Assembly: GCA_900766795.1 (NCBI GenBank)
Contig: CAAFWX010000333.1
Location: forward strand, 1-10,166
Source of the DNA: Oscillospiraceae bacterium
GTDB taxonomy: Bacteria > Bacillota_A > Clostridia > Oscillospirales > Ruminococcaceae
Direction of reading: 5' to 3'
Length of the DNA: 10,166 bases
A program made the position numbers and the translations under genes. The notes beneath the pieces are model-generated. The model was not told the origin of the DNA. It was given only the letters and a program-made list of their open reading frames with translations, and did no database searches. Numbering within the stretch: position 1 is the first letter of the stretch; each line of letters begins with the position of its first letter. Positions 5,827-10,166 of this stretch are shown piece by piece.

Positions 5827-6477
5827 ATGATTAAGGCGGCAATTTTCGACATTGACGGGACGCTGCTTGACAGCACGGGAATCTGGCGCGGGCTTGGCGA
5901 GCGGTTTCTCGTTTCGCGGGGAATTACCCCGCCCGAGGGTCTGGACGAAATCCTGCGCTGCCTTTCGCTGGAGGACGGCGCGGAGTATCTCCACGCGCTG
6001 TACCCCGCGCTTTCCGCGCAGGACGTGCTTGACAGCACAAACCGCATGGTTGAGCGGTTTTATCTTGACGAGGTGCAGGCAAGGCGGGGTGCTTCGGAAA
6101 TGCTCGCGCTGCTGGAAAGCCGCGGGATTGCCATGGGGCTTGCGACGGCGGGGGCATTGAGCCTTTCGGCTAGGTCGCTTGAGCGGCTTGGGCTGCGCAA
6201 ATTCTTCCCGCTTGCGTACTCCTGCGGGGATTTTGGCGGAAAGCACCTCCCGAATATTTTCCTTGCCGCCGCAGAAGCGCTTGGCGCGAAGCCCTGCGAA
6301 ACCCTCGTTTTCGAGGACTCGTATCACTCCGCAAAAACCGCAGCCGACGCGGGGTTTATCGTTGCGGCGGTACACGACAGCGGCGAGCCGAATCAGGACG
6401 CGCTTCGCGGCTGCGCACGATTTTACGGGAATGACCTCGAGAAGCTCCTCACCCGTATCTCCGCGCTGCTCGGATAG
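5827..6477 (+). CDS. HAD-superfamily phosphatase, beta-phosphoglucomutase-like
   Basis: 216 residues with the four HAD motifs: D8-I-D10-G-T (nucleophile Asp8, acid/base Asp10), T107 in LATAG, Lys139 in GGKHLP, and E163-D164 in FEDS. A helical cap occupies about residues 17-85, between motifs I and II, as in subfamily I phosphatases of the phosphoglycolate/beta-phosphoglucomutase type. Such enzymes remove phosphate from small metabolites; the substrate cannot be told from sequence. The usual GKPxP around the lysine is GKHLP here. The start at 5827 fits AGGA 8 nt upstream and gives the normal MIKAAIFDIDGT start. The ATG at 5818 has its ribosome-site space inside the element's end. Composition is more GC-rich than the small genes to its left. 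It converges with ispH-S1 and shares a terminator with it. Confidence 0.88.
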   Translation: MIKAAIFDIDGTLLDSTGIWRGLGERFLVSRGITPPEGLDEILRCLSLEDGAEYLHALYPALSAQDVLDSTNRMVERFYLDEVQARRGASEMLALLESRGIAMGLATAGALSLSARSLERLGLRKFFPLAYSCGDFGGKHLPNIFLAAAEALGAKPCETLVFEDSYHSAKTAADAGFIVAAVHDSGEPNQDALRGCARFYGNDLEKLLTRISALLG

Positions 6478-6562
6478 CTGCGCGGGATTTCTCGGCTGCA
6501 AAACATTCCAACGGAGCCGCTAGTGCGGGCGGCAATACACTGCCATAACCATAGATACACAA

Positions 6563-6589
6563 AAAGCCTGCGGCAAAACCGCAGGCTTT
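6563..6589. terminator. Strong terminator between convergent genes
   Basis: AAAGCCTGCGG (6563-6573) pairs perfectly with CCGCAGGCTTT (6579-6589) around a CAAAA loop, an 11-bp stem. On the minus strand it continues into a run of T, ending the cmk-plsC-ispH transcript about 30 nt past the stop. The plus-strand T run is shorter, so termination of the HAD transcript may be weaker. Confidence 0.9.
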
Positions 6590-6618
6590 AATGTTGTTAC
6601 TATGCCAAAGGAGCCGAA

Positions 6619-8574
6619 TTACTCAGCGTCCTCAGCGGGAGCAGCTTCTTCCATAAGCGCCTTGATGGAGAGGCTTACTCTGTTCTTGTCTTCCTCGATG
6701 TCGATAATCTTAACATCAACCTCCTGACCAACGCTCAGAACGGAAGCAATGTTAGTTACGCGCTCGGTGGAAATCTGGGAAATGTGAATCAGACCGTCAA
6801 CGCCGGGGATAATCTGTGCGAATGCGCCAAACTCGGTGATGGAAACGATGGTAGCCTTGATTACATCACCCTTCTGGTACTCAGCAACAAACTTTGTCCA
6901 GGGGTTCTCGTCGGGGTCCTTTGCGGAGAGGGAAACTCTCTTCTTCTCGGGGTCGTAGCTCTTTACGATAACGTTAATCTTGTCGCCAACCTTAACGATG
7001 TCCTTGGGGTGACCAACTCTGTTCCAGGTAAGCTCTGCGGTGCGGACAAGACCGTCAACAGCGCCGATGTCAACAAATACGCCGTAGTCCTCGATAGAGC
7101 GGATAACGCCCTCGAACTTCTGGCCAACCTCAATGGACTCCCAGAACTTAGCCTTCTCAGCGTCGCGGACTTCCTTGTTTGCGTTGCGGATAGAGCCAGC
7201 AGCTCTGCCGCCGCGCTGGTCGGTAACCTCGATAATCTTGAACTTAACGGTCTGCTTGAGAAGCTCCTCAAGCTTGCCGCTGCGGGGAACGCCGGTGTGA
7301 GAAGCAGGTATGAACACGCGAACACCGTTGTAGAATACGATAACGCCGCCCTTGACAACCTGTGTAACGGTGCCCTCAACGGTTTCGTTGTTCTCCATGA
7401 TTGCGGTCATCTTCTCGATGCCCAGAGCTGCGTCAACGCGCTTCTTGGAGAGGAATGCGGTACCTACGGAATCGTCAACTTTGATTACGATTGCGTCGAT
7501 AACATCGCCAACGCTTACAACGTCGGAAACCTCTGCATTGGGGTCATTGGTGAGCTCATCGCGAAGTATGTAGCCGGTCTGCTTTGCGCCAACCTCAACT
7601 ACTGCTTCCTTCTTGGAAACGCTTACGACTGTTGCCTTAACACGCTTGTTTGTGTACAGCTTATTAAAAGACTGATCCTGCTCAAGCAGCGCAGCGAAGT
7701 CCTCCTCATCAATTGCATTTTTAATTTCGTCGCTCATAGTGTTAAAAATCTCCTTTATAGTATAGGCAGGAGTTGATGCCCCCGCCGTTATTCCGATAAT
7801 TGTATCGGAGTGCAGACCTCTCATCATCTGCTTGGGTAAATCTGCGACACTTTCAGCGAATATCGTCCTGCAATGCCTTGAACATATCTCCGCAAGCTTC
7901 GCAGTATTCGATGAGCTGCGCCCTCCGACAACTACCATCAGCGCGGCTCGTTTTGCAAGCTCCTCCGCATTCTTCTGGCGCTCGGTGGTCGCATTGCAAA
8001 TCGTGTCATATATTGTCACGCAGCTGTGAGCGTCCCGTATATGCTTTTCGTAACGGGAAAATTTGCTGCGGTCGAAGGTGGTTTGTGTGACGACGCTCAC
8101 CCCGCTCCCCTCGGGAATTTTCCCCTCGGAAAACAGCCGGTCAACCTCGTCCGCGTCCGCGCAGGCAAAGACCCTGCATGACGCATGCCCCATAATCCCG
8201 ATAACCTCGGGGTGTTTCTCGTCGCCAAGGACGATAAGCGTTCCGCCGCCGGGCTGCGACGAAGCAATCTTGTGTATCTTCGCGACAAACGGGCAGGTAG
8301 CGTCGATAACCTCGCTGCATTTCTCCTGCGCCTCGCGCGCGGTCTGTGCCGTCACGCCGTGGGAGCGGAGTATCAGCGGCTTTCCCGCAGCCTCCTCCAC
8401 GCTTTCGGCTATATGAACACCCCTCTCGCGAAGGGAGTCTGTAACAATCCTGTTATGGATAAGCGGTCCGAGCGTCATAACCTCGCCGCAGCGCTGCGCC
8501 GCCTGCTCGGTAAGCTCCAGAGCACGCTTTACGCCGAAGCAAAAGCCCGACTTGTCCGCAATCTCAATCCGCAT
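6619..8574 (-). CDS. ispH: IspH fused to four S1 RNA-binding domains (HMBPP reductase / S1-type protein)
   Basis: 651 residues. Residues 1-280 are IspH (LytB), which reduces HMBPP to IPP and DMAPP in the last step of the methylerythritol phosphate pathway. The three [4Fe-4S] cysteines are present (Cys12 in FCFGV, Cys94 in ATCPF, Cys193 in CNATTE), with His40, His72, His121 and Glu123 of the active site. The rest holds four S1 OB-folds at about 311-381, 396-464, 484-552 and 568-637, as in bacterial S1-type proteins that bind mRNA. This fusion is known in Clostridia. AAGGAG lies 10 nt before the ATG at 8574; the ATG at 8583 is only about 2 nt from it. The gene overlaps plsC by 11 bp, implying coupled translation. 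An internal ribosome-site-like sequence and ATG sit exactly between the two parts. Confidence 0.95.
   Translation of the reverse strand: MRIEIADKSGFCFGVKRALELTEQAAQRCGEVMTLGPLIHNRIVTDSLRERGVHIAESVEEAAGKPLILRSHGVTAQTAREAQEKCSEVIDATCPFVAKIHKIASSQPGGGTLIVLGDEKHPEVIGIMGHASCRVFACADADEVDRLFSEGKIPEGSGVSVVTQTTFDRSKFSRYEKHIRDAHSCVTIYDTICNATTERQKNAEELAKRAALMVVVGGRSSSNTAKLAEICSRHCRTIFAESVADLPKQMMRGLHSDTIIGITAGASTPAYTIKEIFNTMSDEIKNAIDEEDFAALLEQDQSFNKLYTNKRVKATVVSVSKKEAVVEVGAKQTGYILRDELTNDPNAEVSDVVSVGDVIDAIVIKVDDSVGTAFLSKKRVDAALGIEKMTAIMENNETVEGTVTQVVKGGVIVFYNGVRVFIPASHTGVPRSGKLEELLKQTVKFKIIEVTDQRGGRAAGSIRNANKEVRDAEKAKFWESIEVGQKFEGVIRSIEDYGVFVDIGAVDGLVRTAELTWNRVGHPKDIVKVGDKINVIVKSYDPEKKRVSLSAKDPDENPWTKFVAEYQKGDVIKATIVSITEFGAFAQIIPGVDGLIHISQISTERVTNIASVLSVGQEVDVKIIDIEEDKNRVSLSIKALMEEAAPAEDAE
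7735..7756 (-). promoter_or_regulatory. Candidate internal ribosome site and start for a free S1 protein
   Basis: Inside the fused gene AAAGGAG (7750-7756) is followed after 12 nt by an in-frame ATG (7735-7737) reading MSDEIKNAID. This is the linker just after the IspH domain and before the first S1 repeat. Initiation here would yield a 372-residue four-S1 protein. The 12-nt spacing is longer than ideal, so this is only a candidate. Confidence 0.35.
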
Positions 8575-9166
8575 CGGGGGCATTCTCCTTCAGCAGTGCG
8601 ATTTCATTCATAATCGACTCGCTCACGCTTCTAAGCAACCGCTTGTCGGAAATGTCCACGTCAAATTTCTCTGCGGGAATCATCTTTCCTATGGACACCA
8701 CAATGCTGCGCCTGAATTTCTTCCGCCCGTATTTCACGAACACGGGAACCACGGGAACCTTCGCCTGCGCCGCAATAATGGTGACGCCGCTTTTGGCTCT
8801 GCCAAGCTCGCCGTCCTTAGAGCGGGTGCCCTCGGGGAAAATCACGAAAATCCTGCCGTTTCCAAGACCCTCGATAGCCTTGTCGATAGCGGCGGAATCC
8901 TTTGCGCCCCGCTTCACGGGAAACGCGCCAAGACCCCGTATAAGCCACGCGAACAGAGGGTTTCTGAAAAGCTCCTCCTTCGCCATGAAGTTGTACTTTC
9001 CTCGGAAAGTAATGCCCACAACGGGCGGGTCGTTGTTGGAAACGTGGTTGCAGGCGATGATGTAGCCGCCCTTTTCTGCGGGAATATTCTCCGCTCCGAC
9101 AACCGTTATCTTAAATATGATGTGATAAACAAATCGAACAAGCTCACGCGCAAGAGTGTAGAACAT
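8564..9166 (-). CDS. plsC: 1-acyl-sn-glycerol-3-phosphate acyltransferase
   Basis: 200 residues, normal for the short bacterial form. It transfers a second acyl chain to lysophosphatidic acid, making phosphatidic acid at the inner face of the membrane. The family motifs are in order: NHxxxxD (His41, Asp46), GAFPVKRG (Arg86), FPEGTRS (Glu112, Gly113) and VPVVPVFV. An N-terminal hydrophobic stretch (about 8-24) and surface aromatics suit membrane association. The start at 9166 is chosen because AAGGAG lies 8 nt upstream and the ATG overlaps the cmk stop codon by one base (TAATG), a translational coupling arrangement; a longer reading would run back into cmk. The 3' end overlaps ispH by 11 bp. 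Confidence 0.93.
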   Translation of the reverse strand: MFYTLARELVRFVYHIIFKITVVGAENIPAEKGGYIIACNHVSNNDPPVVGITFRGKYNFMAKEELFRNPLFAWLIRGLGAFPVKRGAKDSAAIDKAIEGLGNGRIFVIFPEGTRSKDGELGRAKSGVTIIAAQAKVPVVPVFVKYGRKKFRRSIVVSIGKMIPAEKFDVDISDKRLLRSVSESIMNEIALLKENAPDAD

Positions 9167-9840
9167 TACAGCTTCTCCTTGATGAGCCTGCAAACAAGCT
9201 CGACAGAGCCGTCAAAATCAAGCTCCGACGTGTCCGCGAGTACGGCGTCCTCCGCTTGTTTGAGCGGTGCTGCGGCGCGGTGGCTGTCGTTATAGTCGCG
9301 CTCGTTAAGGTCGGAAAGAACCTCCTCAAAGGTAACGTTCTTTCCCTTTGCGACAAGCTCGTCATAGCGGCGCTTCGCGCGAATCTCGGGCGCGGCGGTG
9401 AGAAAAATCTTGACCTGCGCGTTTGGAAGAACAACCGTCCCGATATCTCTGCCGTCCATGATGACGTTGTTCGTGCGCGCAAGCCCCCTCTGAAGCTCAA
9501 GCAGAGCCGCCCTCACCTCGGGAACCGCAGAAACCGCACTCGCCGCCATGGAAATTTCGGGCAGCCTTATCTCCTCGGAAACATCTTCTCCGTTCAGATA
9601 AACGTGCTGAGTGCCGTCTAAAAGCCGAACGTCAATCGAAATTCCGCCAAGCTGTGCGGCGATATCGGCAGGCTTTGTCATATCAGTCCCGTTTCGCTTA
9701 CAGTACAGACCCACCGAGCGATACAGCGCGCCGGTGTCCACATAGATAAAACCAAGTCGTTTTGCGGCAGCGCGGGCGATTGTGCTCTTTCCCGCACCCA
9801 CGGGTCCATCAATGGCAACCGAAACAAATCTCTCTGACAT
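9166..9840 (-). CDS. cmk: (d)CMP kinase
   Basis: 224 residues, the standard length. It phosphorylates CMP and dCMP with ATP to give the diphosphates, recycling cytidine nucleotides from RNA and lipid turnover. It shows the P-loop GPVGAGKST (12-20), DTGALYR (35-41), GRDIGTVV with its nucleotide-binding Arg, and the lid-type RAKRRYDEL followed by RDYNDSHR. The ATG at 9840 is chosen because GGAGAGAG lies about 5 nt upstream and the protein then begins just before the P-loop strand. The open frame runs 32 codons further upstream, but that stretch spans leader hairpins and resembles no cmk N-terminus. It is first in the cmk-plsC-ispH operon. CMP is released during phospholipid synthesis, which fits its place beside plsC. 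Confidence 0.95.
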   Translation of the reverse strand: MSERFVSVAIDGPVGAGKSTIARAAAKRLGFIYVDTGALYRSVGLYCKRNGTDMTKPADIAAQLGGISIDVRLLDGTQHVYLNGEDVSEEIRLPEISMAASAVSAVPEVRAALLELQRGLARTNNVIMDGRDIGTVVLPNAQVKIFLTAAPEIRAKRRYDELVAKGKNVTFEEVLSDLNERDYNDSHRAAAPLKQAEDAVLADTSELDFDGSVELVCRLIKEKL

Positions 9841-9926
9841 CAAGCTCTCTCCAGCGGGAACAACCCGAAAATTTGCGAAAAGCCCAAAGGGGTATAGTTT
9901 ACCCCACCAGACAAATTCACTCCTAC

Positions 9927-9956
9927 AGTATAACACATAATAACTCGGCTTGTCAA
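9927..9956 (-). promoter_or_regulatory. Sigma-A-like promoter of the cmk-plsC-ispH operon
   Basis: A perfect TTGACA (9951-9956) and TATACT (9927-9932) on the minus strand are separated by 18 bp. Transcription would start near 9920, leaving a leader of about 80 nt that contains two small hairpins (9889-9905 and 9855-9867). Confidence 0.75.
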
Positions 9957-9997
9957 GGGATATTTGAAATTTTTTTCAAAAAACAGAAATTCCCTCG
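9955..9997 (-). terminator. Weak A/T-rich hairpin after the flavoprotein gene
   Basis: TTTGAAA and TTTCAAA face each other around a short T run, nested inside partly paired AGGGA and TCCCT arms, just past the flavoprotein stop. It could end that transcript before the cmk promoter. The G/C content of the stem is low, so the call is tentative. Confidence 0.35.
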
Positions 9998-9999
9998 TT

Positions 10000-10166
10000 C
10001 TACACCCCGCACGCAGCGGCAATACCCGCCGCGCGACCCGTGGAAAAGGCGATTTGCAGATTAAACCCGCCCGTGTAGGCGTCAACGTCGATTATCTCGC
10101 CCGCGAAGAAAAGCTGTTTGCACAGCTTGCTCTCCATGGTTTTGGGAACAATTTCCTTTACGGACA
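10000..10166 (-). CDS. BaiN/HI0933-family NAD(P)/FAD-dependent oxidoreductase, C-terminal fragment
   Basis: Only the last 55 codons are inside the window; the gene continues past the right edge. The end reads VPKTMESKLC, then FFAGEIIDVDAYTGGFN, then LQIAFSTGRAAGIAAA before TAG at 10000-10002. FAGEIIDVDAYTGGFNLQ is the conserved C-terminal FAD-binding strand of the HI0933/BaiN/RdsA flavoproteins, putative NAD(P)H-dependent reductases with unsettled substrates. In Clostridia this gene commonly sits just upstream of cmk, as here, with 160 bp between stop and start. The cmk operon has its own promoter in that gap, so it need not depend on this gene's transcript. Confidence 0.88.
   Translation of the reverse strand, partial: SVKEIVPKTMESKLCKQLFFAGEIIDVDAYTGGFNLQIAFSTGRAAGIAAACGV

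Noticed and set aside
5575..6501. 308-codon open frame on the minus strand across the element and the HAD gene
   Set aside because: It runs through the non-coding element and lies antisense to the clear HAD gene; Arg-rich composition typical of a shadow frame.
6529..6543. GGCAATAC...TGCC resembling an element end between the HAD gene and the terminator
   Set aside because: Only about 8 bases agree with the inverted repeat before divergence; not enough to call a copy.
6784..7776. 330-codon open frame on the plus strand antisense to the S1 part
   Set aside because: It mirrors the highly biased codons of the ispH-S1 gene, has an unusual Asn/Leu/Val/Cys-rich composition and matches no family.
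8552..9295. 247-codon plus frame over plsC and cmk
   Set aside because: Antisense to two well-recognised genes; no ribosome site or motif.
9841..9936. 32-codon N-terminal extension of cmk
   Set aside because: No ribosome site, spans leader hairpins, overlaps the promoter -10 region, and the internal ATG has a good site at correct spacing.

Overview
The window looks like chromosomal DNA from an anaerobic Clostridia-type Firmicute, probably Ruminococcaceae/Oscillospiraceae. The main reason is the right-hand block on the minus strand: end of a BaiN/HI0933-type flavoprotein, then cmk, plsC, and an ispH gene fused to four S1 repeats, an order and fusion typical of that class. Strong AGGAGG-type ribosome sites and sigma-A-like promoters fit this. 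Everything here is inferred from sequence alone.

Layout. 1-950: a two-helix membrane protein of unknown function (minus) between two copies of a repeat end. 951-2740: a secreted transglutaminase-like protein with chitobiase-type beta-sandwich domains, with its own promoter and a palindrome near the transcription start. 2740-3656: an apparently 5'-truncated RyR-domain gene (minus), facing away from a plus-strand remnant of a DUF6273 C-terminus, then a bidirectional terminator. 3657-4172: a likely two-gene operon of a 53-residue CxxC protein and an 88-residue single-helix protein. 4236-5420: a WYL-domain transcription regulator preceded by a 41-residue zinc-ribbon protein. 5449-5811: a 363-bp non-coding, hairpin-rich element with 18-bp imperfect terminal inverted repeats; its left end recurs in inverted orientation at 1-34 and its right end at 888-916. 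5827-6477: a HAD phosphatase on the plus strand, the only clearly intact plus-strand gene, convergent with the next block and separated from it by a strong terminator. 6619-10166: the housekeeping block on the minus strand.

How the genes relate: cmk, plsC and ispH-S1 are tightly packed (1-bp and 11-bp overlaps) behind one good promoter and supply CMP/dCMP phosphorylation, phosphatidic acid synthesis, and isoprenoid precursor synthesis plus an S1-type RNA-binding protein. The left half is accessory: small proteins, fragments, a regulator and repeats, with no pathway visible between them.

Most worth a second look: the inverted-repeat element family, an internal Shine-Dalgarno/ATG with a codon-use shift at the IspH/S1 junction, and the paired head-to-head gene fragments near 3.3 kb. 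I see no CRISPR array, tRNA, rRNA, transposase or recognisable defence system.
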